This document shows positions 23,253 to 30,915 of a stretch of 64,000 nucleotides of DNA, piece after piece. Origin of the DNA: Vannielia litorea. Lineage in GTDB: Bacteria > Pseudomonadota > Alphaproteobacteria > Rhodobacterales > Rhodobacteraceae. Each line of letters starts with the position of its first letter. The first letter of the stretch is position 1. The stretch lies in the NCBI RefSeq assembly GCF_019801175.1, contig NZ_JAHVJR010000002.1, forward strand, positions 372,001 to 436,000, read 5' to 3'. Under the pieces are notes generated by a model, which did not search any database, was not told where the DNA came from, and saw only the letters and a program-made list of their open reading frames with translations. Position numbers and translations under genes: made by a program.

Positions 23253-23924
23253 TCATTCGCCGATCTTCTCGTCGAGGATGGCGGCGAAATCGTCGTAGCT
23301 CATGTTGGTATGCTTCTCGCCGTCGATGATGAAGGACGGCGTGGAGCTGATGTCATCGGCCTCGGCGTTCTTCAGGAAGACGGCATAGAGGGCCTGGGCC
23401 TTCTCGGCATCGGCGAGGCAGGCGTCGACCTGCTCGGCACCGAGGCCCGACTTGATCGCCAGCTTGCGCAGGTCACCGTGGATTCCGGCCAGATCGCGGG
23501 TTTTGAGCCACTCGGTCTGCTCCTTGTAGATCGCGTCGGAGAGGCCGAAGTAGCGCACAGGGCCGGCGCAGCGGGCGACCATGCCGGCCCAGAGGCCGGG
23601 CTTGTCGAAGTAGATCTCACGGTAGGTGAAGTGGACCTTGCCGGTGTCGATATAGTTTTCCTTCAGCTTCTTGAACACGTTCTGGTGGAAGCTGGCGCAA
23701 TGCGGGCAGGTGAAGGAGGCATATTCGATCACCTTCACCGGGGCGGTCTCTTCGCCCAGCGTCATCTCGGCGATGCCCGAGGTGTCGACATCCGCTGCCG
23801 TCTGGGCCTGTGCCGCAAGGTCGAAGCCGGTGCCGGCCGGGGTGCTGGTGCGACTGATGGCAAAGTACGTCCCGGCGGCGATGGCCACGGCGAAGACGGC
23901 GGAATAGAGAATCTTGGAGTTCAT
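23253..23924 (-). CDS. DsbA-family thiol oxidoreductase (periplasmic)
   Basis: The 223-residue protein has an N-terminal hydrophobic segment (YSAVFAVAIAAGTYFAIS) acting as signal or anchor. The thioredoxin-fold active site is FTCPHCASFH, with C73 and C76. The cis-proline loop is SSTPSFIIDGEKH. It belongs to the DsbA/Com1 family, in which the CPHC site oxidises or isomerises cysteines of exported proteins. The gene is followed by a 30-bp gap to the DciA-like gene upstream on the same strand; the pair may be cotranscribed. Its substrates are unknown. Confidence 0.88.
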   Translation of the reverse strand: MNSKILYSAVFAVAIAAGTYFAISRTSTPAGTGFDLAAQAQTAADVDTSGIAEMTLGEETAPVKVIEYASFTCPHCASFHQNVFKKLKENYIDTGKVHFTYREIYFDKPGLWAGMVARCAGPVRYFGLSDAIYKEQTEWLKTRDLAGIHGDLRKLAIKSGLGAEQVDACLADAEKAQALYAVFLKNAEADDISSTPSFIIDGEKHTNMSYDDFAAILDEKIGE

Positions 23925-23954
23925 AAAGGGCCTTTCGGACTTCTGCGCGGGCCT

Positions 23955-24476
23955 TCAGCCGCGTTCGGATTTGTGGATGACATGGGCGCCGAGCCGGCTC
24001 AAGGCCGCTTTCAGCGCGGGATCGGTGACGCCCTGCGCCAGCACCTCGGCGGCCTCGCGTTGGGCTGGGGCGGGCTGGGCGCGGCGTTTGGGGGCGTGGT
24101 TGAAATCGGCCTGCCCCTCGGCAAAGCCGGTGGGGGCCGTCTGGGTGAACTGGATGCGCTGGATCGCGGCAAAGCCGTAGACAGCATTGATCCGCTCGCG
24201 AATCTGCTCCTTCTGCATTTCGAGCATCGGGGCGTGGGCCCCGGTCGTCAGCACGCGCAGGGTGGCACCAAAGGCGCCGCGCCCGAACTTCACATCGATC
24301 GGGCGGGTGACGGCGGCGGTTTCCTCGCCTACGACCTCGGCCCAATGGGTCAGCACGCGCATCTCGGCAAAGCCCCGTTTCTCCGTTGCCTTGCGGATAT
24401 CGCCGGTCACGAACTTCGCCGTCTGGGCAAAGCCGCGCATGTGGCGCTTGGGAGGTTTTGCAGGTGCCTTGGCCAT
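23955..24476 (-). CDS. DUF721/DciA-like protein
   Basis: The 173-residue protein has the DUF721 core: a Trp in LTHWAEVVGEETAA, then a beta region LRVLTTGAHAPMLEMQKEQI followed by RINAVYGFAAIQRIQFTQT. DUF721 proteins related to DciA help load the replicative helicase in many bacteria; this alphaproteobacterial branch carries an N-terminal basic tail (KAPAKPPKRHMRGF). ATG 24476 was chosen because the conserved tail begins there, although the frame is open to 24539. It is divergent from mutY, with only 87 bp between starts, so the two share a promoter region. Confidence 0.75.
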   Translation of the reverse strand: MAKAPAKPPKRHMRGFAQTAKFVTGDIRKATEKRGFAEMRVLTHWAEVVGEETAAVTRPIDVKFGRGAFGATLRVLTTGAHAPMLEMQKEQIRERINAVYGFAAIQRIQFTQTAPTGFAEGQADFNHAPKRRAQPAPAQREAAEVLAQGVTDPALKAALSRLGAHVIHKSERG

Positions 24477-24563
24477 GGCCTCGCATTTCAGCTGTGTGGC
24501 CCCTATCTTACCGCCCGCGGCCACGGCGGGGCCAGCCAAATGCGGGCAGGAGAGCCATAAACA

Positions 24564-25619
24564 TTGCGTGACGAGTTACAGGCCGGGGAGATGAGCGGGG
24601 CGCTGCTGGAGTGGTATGATGCCCACGCCCGCGTGCTGCCGTGGCGGGTGCCGCCGGGCAGCGGCGAGCGGGCCGATCCTTACCGCGTGTGGCTGTCGGA
24701 AGTGATGCTTCAGCAGACCACGGTGGCTGCGGTGAAAGACTACTTTCACACCTTCACCCGGCTCTGGCCCACCGTGGAGGCACTGGCGGCGGCGAAGGAC
24801 GAGGATGTGATGGCCCGGTGGGCTGGCCTTGGTTACTACGCCCGCGCTCGCAACCTGCTGAAATGCGCCCGCGTCGTGGCTAAGCGCGGCGGCTTTCCCG
24901 ACACCGTTGAGGGCCTGCGCGATTTGCCGGGCATCGGCCCCTACACGGCAGCGGCGGTGGCGGCGATTGCCTTTGGCCGCTCGGAGACCGTGGTGGATGG
25001 TAATGTGGAGCGGGTGATGGCGCGGCTCCATGCGGTGCAGGAGCCGCTGCCCGCGAGCAAGCCGGTGCTGGTGGGTCATGCCGCTGCGCTGACGCCTGAG
25101 GCGCGGGCGGGAGATTATGCCCAGGCGGTGATGGACCTTGGGGCTACGATTTGCACCCCGAAGAACCCGGCCTGCGGGATTTGCCCGTGGCGGGAGCCCT
25201 GCGCCGCGCGGGCGGAGGGCATCGCGGCGGAGTTGCCGAAAAAGTCTCCGAAAAAGCCCAAACAGGTGCGGCTGGGGCATGTCTACGTGATCCGCCGGGG
25301 GGACGGGGCGTTTTTGCTGGAGCGGCGGCCGGAGAAGGGGCTGCTGGGCGGGATGCTCGGCTGGCCCGGCTCGGATTGGGCCGAGGAGCCGCCAGAAGGC
25401 GCGTCTCCGGTGAGCGCCGCGTTGGAGGAGGTCGGGGAGGTGCGCCACACCTTCACGCACTTCCACCTGATCCTGCGGGTTCATGCCGGTATGGCCGAGG
25501 TCGACGCGCCGGACGGGCTGCATTGGGAACGGCTGGCGCCGGCTGCGCTGCCCACCGTGATGCGCAAGGCCTACGACCTTGCCGCAACGTCGCAAGCGCT
25601 GAATGTCACAGGCGATTGA
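24564..25619 (+). CDS. mutY: A/G-specific adenine glycosylase MutY
   Basis: The 351-residue enzyme removes adenine mispaired with 8-oxoguanine. The catalytic Glu is E46 in SEVMLQQTT, and the helix-hairpin-helix is LPGIGPYTAAAV (121-132). D145 is in VVDGNVERV. The 4Fe-4S ligands are C197, C204, C207 and C213 (C-x6-C-x2-C-x5-C). The C-terminal NUDIX-like domain with GMLGWPGSDW recognises 8-oxoG. The start is GTG 24564, with AGGAGAG about 14 nt upstream; ATG 24591 is the alternative but leaves almost no spacing to a ribosome binding site. All key residues are present. Confidence 0.93.
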   Translation: MRDELQAGEMSGALLEWYDAHARVLPWRVPPGSGERADPYRVWLSEVMLQQTTVAAVKDYFHTFTRLWPTVEALAAAKDEDVMARWAGLGYYARARNLLKCARVVAKRGGFPDTVEGLRDLPGIGPYTAAAVAAIAFGRSETVVDGNVERVMARLHAVQEPLPASKPVLVGHAAALTPEARAGDYAQAVMDLGATICTPKNPACGICPWREPCAARAEGIAAELPKKSPKKPKQVRLGHVYVIRRGDGAFLLERRPEKGLLGGMLGWPGSDWAEEPPEGASPVSAALEEVGEVRHTFTHFHLILRVHAGMAEVDAPDGLHWERLAPAALPTVMRKAYDLAATSQALNVTGD

Positions 25620-25679
25620 AACGCCGCCCTGCCCCCGTATGATCTGGCCGGGGCGCGCATGACCATCGGGAGAGGGCCA

Positions 25680-26810
25680 ATGGCCTCTGCACCTATCTCA
25701 AGTTTCCGCGCGGCGGCGCCCTTCTGGGTGTCGCTCCTGACCGTGCCTCTGGTGATCGCCTCCGCCGCGTGGGGCGGGCTTTGGGTGCTAGGGGTGCCGC
25801 TCTTCACCCTCGTGGGCTTCACCCTGCTGGATGGGGTCACCGGGCTGAACCTCGACAATCCAGAGACCGAAACCGAGGAGGCGCAGCTCTTCTGGTACAA
25901 GTTGATCACGCTGGTCTGGTGCCCGGTGCAGGTGGCGCTCTTGCTGCTGATGCTCGCATGGGTGCCGGGGGCGGATCATCTGAATGTGGTGGAGAAAATC
26001 GTGATCTTCTTCGGCATCGGCGTGACCAATGGCGCGATCGGGATCGTCTATGCCCACGAGCTGGTGCATCAGCGCAACCGGCTGGAGCGGTGGCTGGGGG
26101 ATATCCTGCTGGCCTCGGTGCTCTACTCGCATTTCCGGTCGGAGCACCTGCTGGTGCATCACGTGCATGTCGGCACCCGGCGCGATGCGGTGACGGCGCG
26201 CTATGGTGAAAACTACTGGCGTTACCTGCTGCGGGTTGTCCGCGAGGAGCCGGTGAGCGCGTTCCATGCCGAGAAGGCAATGCTGGCGCGCAAGGGGCTG
26301 CCGTGGTGGCACCGGAGCAATCCGCACTGGCGCTACTGGGGTCTGCAGCTGGCCTTTGTCATTGCGGCCATCGCGCTCGGCGGTTGGGCTGGGCTGCTGC
26401 TGTTTCTCTATCAGGCGGGCACTGCGATCTGGCTGCTGGAGCTGACCAATTACATCGAGCATTACGGGCTGACCCGGAAGCACCTTGGCAAGGGCCGCTA
26501 CGAGCCGGTGCGGCCGCATCATTCGTGGAACGCGTCGCACAGGGCGACGAACTGGCTGCTGATCAACCTGCAGCGGCACTCGGACCATCATTACAAGCCA
26601 TCGCGGCGATTTCCGCTTCTGCAGACCTACGATGCAGGCGAGGCCCCGCAGCTGCCATTCGGATACCAGGCGATGGGGTTCATGGCGCTGGTGAGCCCGC
26701 TGTGGTTCAGGGCGATGAACCCGCGGGTGCGGAAGTGGCGGGCGATGTATTACCCGGAGATCACCGATTGGGGGCCTTACAAGCGGGGGGAGTTGCCGCT
26801 GCCGGGGTGA
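25680..26810 (+). CDS. AlkB-type membrane alkane/fatty-chain hydroxylase
   Basis: The 376-residue integral membrane di-iron enzyme has the histidine boxes AHELVHQRN, SEHLLVHHVHVGT and LQRHSDHHYKP, plus the AlkB-specific NYIEHYGL. About six hydrophobic helices surround them. AlkB enzymes hydroxylate the terminal carbon of alkanes using O2 and electrons from rubredoxin. No rubredoxin or rubredoxin reductase gene is nearby. The second box has LVHH where classical AlkB has RGHH, so the substrate may differ. ATG 25680 follows GGGAGAGGG; ATG 25659 would add 7 residues. Confidence 0.85.
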   Translation: MASAPISSFRAAAPFWVSLLTVPLVIASAAWGGLWVLGVPLFTLVGFTLLDGVTGLNLDNPETETEEAQLFWYKLITLVWCPVQVALLLLMLAWVPGADHLNVVEKIVIFFGIGVTNGAIGIVYAHELVHQRNRLERWLGDILLASVLYSHFRSEHLLVHHVHVGTRRDAVTARYGENYWRYLLRVVREEPVSAFHAEKAMLARKGLPWWHRSNPHWRYWGLQLAFVIAAIALGGWAGLLLFLYQAGTAIWLLELTNYIEHYGLTRKHLGKGRYEPVRPHHSWNASHRATNWLLINLQRHSDHHYKPSRRFPLLQTYDAGEAPQLPFGYQAMGFMALVSPLWFRAMNPRVRKWRAMYYPEITDWGPYKRGELPLPG

Positions 26811-26984
26811 TGGAGTGCGCCCGCCCGATGCGCGCCGCAGGCGCCGGGCAGCGCCGTCCCGCCCCCCGGGGCGGCGCTTCGGTGAGGTTGCGGATAACCT
26901 CGCATGGAAGATGACCTCTGCGCCATAAAGTGACCCAAACACCCGTTGATGGCGCCACCCCGCGGGACGGCGCTACCCGGCGCC

Positions 26985-27689
26985 TCACACCATCCGGATC
27001 ACGTCCTTGTCGATGGCGAGCATGTAGCCTTTGCGGGCGATGTTCTTCACCAGCAGTTCCGAAACCATCTGGTTGCCGAGTGAGTCGCGCAGGCGCTTGA
27101 TCCGGGTGGCCCCGGCGGCCTCGTCGCAATCGGCCTCAGGCTTGCCCTGGATCACGCCCTCGATGGCGGCGCCGGAGAGCACATCTTCATCCATCCGGGC
27201 CTCGGCGAGCACGGCGAGGGTCTCGATGGCGGCCTCGGTGAGCTTGAATTCCATGTTGTTCAGCAGGACCACCCGCTCCTCGCGGGAAATGACCAGCGAG
27301 GAAACCTGAATCCCCTGCTTCTCGATCTCTCCCATCCGCTTGTTCAGCGCGATGATGGTGACCAGAAACACCAGCGCGGCGATCAGCAGGGCGGTAGAGA
27401 AGATCAGCAGCACGAAAATGACGATCCGGTAGCTGACCAGCACATCGCCGAAGGCGGTGCCGGATTGGGCCAGCACCTCCAGCAACTTCACCGCCTCGGA
27501 TGTCACCAGCGCATCGTTCTCGGTGAAGATCTGCTCGACCCGCTCGTTGAAGGCGTTGCCATCCGGCAGGGTCAGGAACAGGAACACCGCGGCAAGGCCG
27601 AGGATCGCAACGATCCCGGCGATGCCGAATGTGACAACACGGTTGCCCGTGCTCCGCAGGTCAGTAGCGAAGGAAGTTTGATCCGGCAT
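26985..27689 (-). CDS. Membrane-anchored winged-helix (OmpR-type DNA-binding domain) protein
   Basis: The 234-residue protein has two transmembrane helices, about residues 16-36 (VVTFGIAGIVAILGLAAVFL) and 87-115 (VIFVLLIFSTALLIAALVFL), separated by a 50-residue periplasmic loop. The cytoplasmic C-terminus (about 140-234) reads like an OmpR-family DNA-binding domain: EFKLTEAAIETLAVLAEARM, then TRIKRLRDSLGNQ and NIARKGYMLAID, the last matching the beta-hairpin wing. There is no receiver domain. This is the reverse of ToxR, where the DNA-binding part is N-terminal. It probably senses an envelope signal directly. The start overlaps the end of the upstream gene by 29 nt. Confidence 0.7.
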   Translation of the reverse strand: MPDQTSFATDLRSTGNRVVTFGIAGIVAILGLAAVFLFLTLPDGNAFNERVEQIFTENDALVTSEAVKLLEVLAQSGTAFGDVLVSYRIVIFVLLIFSTALLIAALVFLVTIIALNKRMGEIEKQGIQVSSLVISREERVVLLNNMEFKLTEAAIETLAVLAEARMDEDVLSGAAIEGVIQGKPEADCDEAAGATRIKRLRDSLGNQMVSELLVKNIARKGYMLAIDKDVIRMV

Positions 27690-27966
27690 TCTGCTGCTGC
27701 GCCTTGCTGGGGGTGCCCTCGAAGAGCGAGATGACATTGAGTAGCACCCAACCGCCGCGCTGCAAACGGGCGGCGACCTGCGCCTTGGCATCGCCGCGGG
27801 GCGGGCAGGCTGGCCCGAGCTCCATTACGCCGTAATGGAGCTTGAGCGGATTGTCCTGCTTGGCCTTGTACTCGGCGTAGCAGGTGGCCCCCGCAGGGGC
27901 GGCCGCCAGCGCGAGAGCCAGCGCGGCGGCAGGGAGGGTGAAGAGCGTTTTCATGCGCATAGTCAT
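27661..27966 (-). CDS. Small exported protein of unknown function
   Basis: About 101 residues with a clear signal peptide (TLFTLPAAALALALAAAPAG, cleavage near AGA-TC). The mature part has two cysteines (ATCYAEYKAKQ and GPACPPRGD) that could form a disulfide, and ends AQQQNAGSNFLRY. ATG codons at 27966, 27960 and 27954 are all possible; none has a clear ribosome binding site. The stop lies inside the start of the membrane-bound winged-helix gene (29-nt overlap), so the two are likely cotranscribed. The function is not recognised; it may feed a periplasmic signal to that regulator. Confidence 0.6.
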   Translation of the reverse strand: MTMRMKTLFTLPAAALALALAAAPAGATCYAEYKAKQDNPLKLHYGVMELGPACPPRGDAKAQVAARLQRGGWVLLNVISLFEGTPSKAQQQNAGSNFLRY

Positions 27967-28143
27967 GCGGTTACCGGCGCCGATATTCAATAACAACAGC
28001 GCGGTTTCGGCCTGATAGCCAATAGCCGGGCGGCGATATTGTTTGTCCGGCCCACCCCCGCCCATCCTCATCTCATCACCGCCCCGGCGCGTCTCGGACA
28101 GACGCCCATCCCGGGCTCCTGAGACGCAAGAAAGGACAACGCC

Positions 28144-28593
28144 ATGTTCAAGACCCTGACCGCAACCGCCCTCGCCGCCGCCGTGGCGCTCACCTCCTTC
28201 AGCTCGCCCGCACAGGCCGAGATGGACCGGGGCGAAACCCTCCGCCTGCTGCTCGGCCTTGGTGCCATCGGCGCGCTGGTGGCCGCCAACGAGCGCAACA
28301 AGGACCGCGCCAGCACCTCGCGCCGCGACACCGACCGGGTGATCCGGGTCACCCCCGGCTACGGCGGCGACCGCTACAAGGATCGCAATCGCCATGCGCG
28401 GCTGCCGCAGCGCTGCGAAACCGCCGTGCCGACCCGCCGGGGCACGCAGATCTTCTACGGCCAGCCCTGCCTCGACCGCAGCGGCTTTCGGGCCCGGCTG
28501 CCGCAGAACTGCTCTTACACGCTCGACCTCGGTCGCAAGCGGGTGAAGGCCTACGAGCAGCGCTGCCTGCGCCGCGCCGGCTACCGGACCTGA
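28144..28593 (+). CDS. Exported cysteine-containing protein of unknown function
   Basis: The 149-residue protein has a signal peptide (MFKTLTATALAAAVALTSFS, cleavage after AQA) and a short hydrophobic stretch LLLGLGAIGALVAAN. A basic, arginine-rich periplasmic part contains two similar halves: ARLPQRCETAV...GQPCLDRSG and ARLPQNCSYTL...EQRCLRRAG. Each half has two cysteines and LPQ-C, suggesting an internal duplication with two disulfides. AAGGACAACGCC before ATG 28144 gives the ribosome binding site. Such proteins are common in Roseobacter genomes, but I know no function. Confidence 0.75.
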   Translation: MFKTLTATALAAAVALTSFSSPAQAEMDRGETLRLLLGLGAIGALVAANERNKDRASTSRRDTDRVIRVTPGYGGDRYKDRNRHARLPQRCETAVPTRRGTQIFYGQPCLDRSGFRARLPQNCSYTLDLGRKRVKAYEQRCLRRAGYRT

Positions 28594-28696
28594 TGCGCCG
28601 GAACTGAACACCGAACAGGCAAGGCGCGTCCCGGTCTCCTGGGGCGCACCGCCGAGCAGGGCGTGGCTGTCATCCCCATGGGGCCACGCTGGACTG

Positions 28697-28730
28697 GGGG
28701 CGGAGGGTGAGGCTCTCCGCCCCATTTTTA
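28697..28730 (+). terminator. Intrinsic terminator
   Basis: GGGGCGGAG (28697-28705) pairs with CTCCGCCCC (28715-28723) around a 9-nt loop and is followed by ATTTTTA. It lies about 100 bp after the exported protein gene and just before rnhB, separating the two units. Confidence 0.75.
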
Positions 28731-28791
28731 TGGCGCATTTTTATGGTCTCTTCCCCATTGCGCCCCGCCGCTTGCCGGGTGATGGGAGGGT

Positions 28792-29424
28792 ATGAAGAGC
28801 TTTCCTGATTTCTCGCTTGAAGAAGCTGCCTTTGCCCGCGGCCTCGCCCGCGTGGCCGGGGTGGACGAGGTGGGGCGCGGCCCGCTGGCCGGGCCGGTGA
28901 CGGCGGCGGCGGTGGTGCTGGACCCTGCGAATATTCCGCCCGGGCTGAACGACAGCAAGAAGCTGACCGAGAAACGCCGCCTTGCGCTGAACGAGGCGAT
29001 CCATGCGTCGGCGCAGGTTTGCATCGTGCATGTGAGCGTGGAGGAGATCGACGAGATCAATATCCTCCAGGCCGCGCTCACCGCGATGACCCGCGCCGTG
29101 GCTGGCCTGCCAAACGCCCCGGACCACCTGCTGATCGACGGAAACAAGCTGCCGCAGGGCTGCGGATCGGCCGAGGCGGTGGTGAAGGGTGACGGCAAAT
29201 CACTCTCCATCGCGGCGGCCTCGATCGTGGCCAAGGTGGCCCGTGACGCGCTCATGGTGGATTTGGCGCAACAACACCCCGGCTACGGCTGGGAGAGCAA
29301 CGCGGGCTACGGAACGAGTGTGCACTTGAGGGCACTCCAGCAATTGGGGGTCACACAACATCATCGGCGTTCCTTTGCCCCGATACGCAATATCTTGATG
29401 CAACAAAAATCTACAAACCCCTGA
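28792..29424 (+). CDS. rnhB: Ribonuclease HII
   Basis: The 210-residue enzyme cuts RNA in RNA-DNA hybrids and at single ribonucleotides in DNA. The signature GVDEVGRGPLAGPVTAAAV holds the catalytic D25 and E26, LNDSKKLTEKRR is the substrate-binding region, and DHLLIDGNK and VAKVARDALM supply the other acidic residues. The stop codon TGA (29422-29424) overlaps the first GANTC site of the ccrM control region. The start is preceded by GGGAGGGT. Confidence 0.93.
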   Translation: MKSFPDFSLEEAAFARGLARVAGVDEVGRGPLAGPVTAAAVVLDPANIPPGLNDSKKLTEKRRLALNEAIHASAQVCIVHVSVEEIDEINILQAALTAMTRAVAGLPNAPDHLLIDGNKLPQGCGSAEAVVKGDGKSLSIAAASIVAKVARDALMVDLAQQHPGYGWESNAGYGTSVHLRALQQLGVTQHHRRSFAPIRNILMQQKSTNP

Positions 29425-29461
29425 TTCAAAAAAGAAATTGACCGCGAATCGCCTCTGACTC
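29423..29461 (+). promoter_or_regulatory. Cluster of three GANTC methylation sites before ccrM
   Basis: GATTC (29423-29427), GAATC (29446-29450) and GACTC (29457-29461) lie within 39 bp, just before ccrM, whose product methylates GANTC. TTGACC (29438-29443) could be a -35 box, with CATGCT (29461-29466) as a weak -10 at 17-bp spacing. Two of the sites would then sit in the promoter core. This resembles the autoregulated ccrM leader known from Caulobacter. The promoter boxes are inference. Confidence 0.6.
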
Positions 29462-29516
29462 ATGCTCAAGTCAACAACACCGAGCGCCAAAAGAGCGCAG
29501 GGACAGAGGCAGACAC

Positions 29517-30623
29517 ATGACGAAGACGACGACCCGACAGGGGCAGCGTGAGCTGCCGCTCAACCAGATCTTGGCTGGTGACTGCATCGCGGAGATGAAC
29601 AAGCTCCCCGAGGCCTCGGTTGATCTTATCTTCGCGGACCCTCCCTACAACTTGCAGCTCAAGGGCAACCTCCATCGCCCCGACAACTCGCAGGTCGACG
29701 CCGTCGACGACCATTGGGACCAGTTCGACAGCTTCAAGGCCTACGACCGCTTCACCGAGGAGTGGTTGGCTGCCGCGCGCCGGATTCTGAAACCAGATGG
29801 TGCGATCTGGGTGATCGGCAGCTATCACAACATCTTTCGGGTCGGGACCAAGCTACAGGATGCGGGTTACTGGATTCTGAATGACGTGGTCTGGCGCAAA
29901 TCCAACCCCATGCCCAACTTCCGCGGCATGCGGCTGACCAACGCCCATGAAACCATGATCTGGGCCAGCAAATCCGAGGGTGGCAAATACACCTTCAACT
30001 ACGAGGCAATGAAGGCGCTCAACGACGACGTGCAGATGCGGTCGGACTGGGTGCTGCCCATCTGCAATGGCCACGAGCGGCTCAAGAACTCCAGGGGGGA
30101 GAAGGCGCACCCGACGCAAAAGCCGGAAGCCCTGCTCCATCGTGTACTGCTCGCCACGACGAACCCTGGCGATGTGGTGCTGGACCCGTTCTTCGGGACC
30201 GGCACCACAGGCGCCGTGGCCAAGATGCTCGGGCGTGATTTCATCGGCATCGAGCGCGAGGCAGAATACCGCGAAGTTGCCCAGAAGCGCATTGATAACG
30301 TGCGGAAAATCGACAGCGACGCGCTGACGGTCAGCACCTCCAAACGGGCCGAGCCGCGGGTGCCCTTTGGCCAGCTTGTGGAGCGCGGGATGCTGCGCCC
30401 CGGCGAGATGCTGGTGAGCGGCAACGGCAAGAACGCGGCCAAAGTGCGGGCAGACGGCACGCTTGTGGCCAATGACGTAAAGGGCTCGATCCACAAGGTG
30501 GGGGCGCATCTGGAAGGCGCGCCGAGCTGCAACGGATGGACCTATTGGCACTTCAAGAAAGATGGAAAGCCGGTGAGCATTGATGTGCTGCGCCAGCAGA
30601 TCCGCGCCGAGATGCGCGACTAG
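29517..30623 (+). CDS. ccrM: Cell-cycle-regulated DNA adenine methyltransferase CcrM (GANTC)
   Basis: The 368-residue beta-class N6-adenine methyltransferase has the catalytic motif ADPPYNLQLKG near residue 38 and the S-adenosylmethionine motif LDPFFGTGTTGAVAKM near residue 222. A C-terminal extension (LVERGMLRPGEMLVSGNGKN and NGWTYWHFKKDGKPVSID) is typical of CcrM and needed for DNA binding. CcrM methylates GANTC and couples replication to transcription in alphaproteobacteria. It is solitary, with no restriction partner. GANTC sites upstream suggest control by methylation state. A strong terminator follows at 30685. Confidence 0.94.
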   Translation: MTKTTTRQGQRELPLNQILAGDCIAEMNKLPEASVDLIFADPPYNLQLKGNLHRPDNSQVDAVDDHWDQFDSFKAYDRFTEEWLAAARRILKPDGAIWVIGSYHNIFRVGTKLQDAGYWILNDVVWRKSNPMPNFRGMRLTNAHETMIWASKSEGGKYTFNYEAMKALNDDVQMRSDWVLPICNGHERLKNSRGEKAHPTQKPEALLHRVLLATTNPGDVVLDPFFGTGTTGAVAKMLGRDFIGIEREAEYREVAQKRIDNVRKIDSDALTVSTSKRAEPRVPFGQLVERGMLRPGEMLVSGNGKNAAKVRADGTLVANDVKGSIHKVGAHLEGAPSCNGWTYWHFKKDGKPVSIDVLRQQIRAEMRD

Positions 30624-30684
30624 AGCCCTTCGAGTTCACAAAGTTACCGCCGGTGCCTGTGGCCTGACACATGGCACGACCTTC

Positions 30685-30722
30685 GGCCCCGTTTGCCCCA
30701 GTGGCAACGGGGCCCCTTTTTT
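30685..30722 (+). terminator. Intrinsic terminator after ccrM
   Basis: GGCCCCGTTTGCC (30685-30697) pairs with GGCAACGGGGCC (30703-30714), one bulged T, and is followed by a run of six T (30717-30722). It lies 62 bp after the ccrM stop. Confidence 0.9.
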
Positions 30723-30760
30723 GCCCGGCGCGGGCCTTGGGCCGGGGCAGCGTGCCTTGT

Positions 30761-30780
30761 GTTAACCCATAGGGGTTAAC
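30761..30780. promoter_or_regulatory. Perfect 8-bp-arm palindrome (GTTAACCC-ATAG-GGGTTAAC)
   Basis: The inverted repeat has arms at 30761-30768 and 30773-30780 and a 4-nt spacer, without a T-run, so it looks like a protein-binding site, not a terminator. It lies between the convergent genes ccrM and lpxK, where no promoter is needed for either. Confidence 0.5.
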
Positions 30781-30793
30781 GGCATTTCGGGGC

Positions 30794-30837
30794 ATGCACA
30801 TCCGATGCACAAGTGATGCACATCCCATGCATACGCA
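30794..30837. repeat. Four tandem 11-bp units ATGCAC...
   Basis: Units ATGCACATCCG, ATGCACAAGTG, ATGCACATCCC and ATGCATACGCA follow one another with exact 11-bp period. Units 1 and 3 share ten bases (a 22-bp superperiod). The array is 14 bp after the palindrome at 30761. It may be an iterated binding site with sites on one face of the helix. The rest of 30840-30915 shows nothing I can assign. Confidence 0.6.
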
Positions 30838-30915
30838 CGTTGGGTTTTGGGCATTAACTAATACAACGCACGCTGGTCGGGGTGTGGTGTGAGGCGGAGT
30901 GAGACGAGTCCCGGC

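Noticed and set aside
30761..30780. CtrA-binding site reading of the TTAA...TTAA palindrome
   Set aside because: The TTAA half-sites are separated by 10 bases, not the 7 of the CtrA consensus, and no gene starts nearby.
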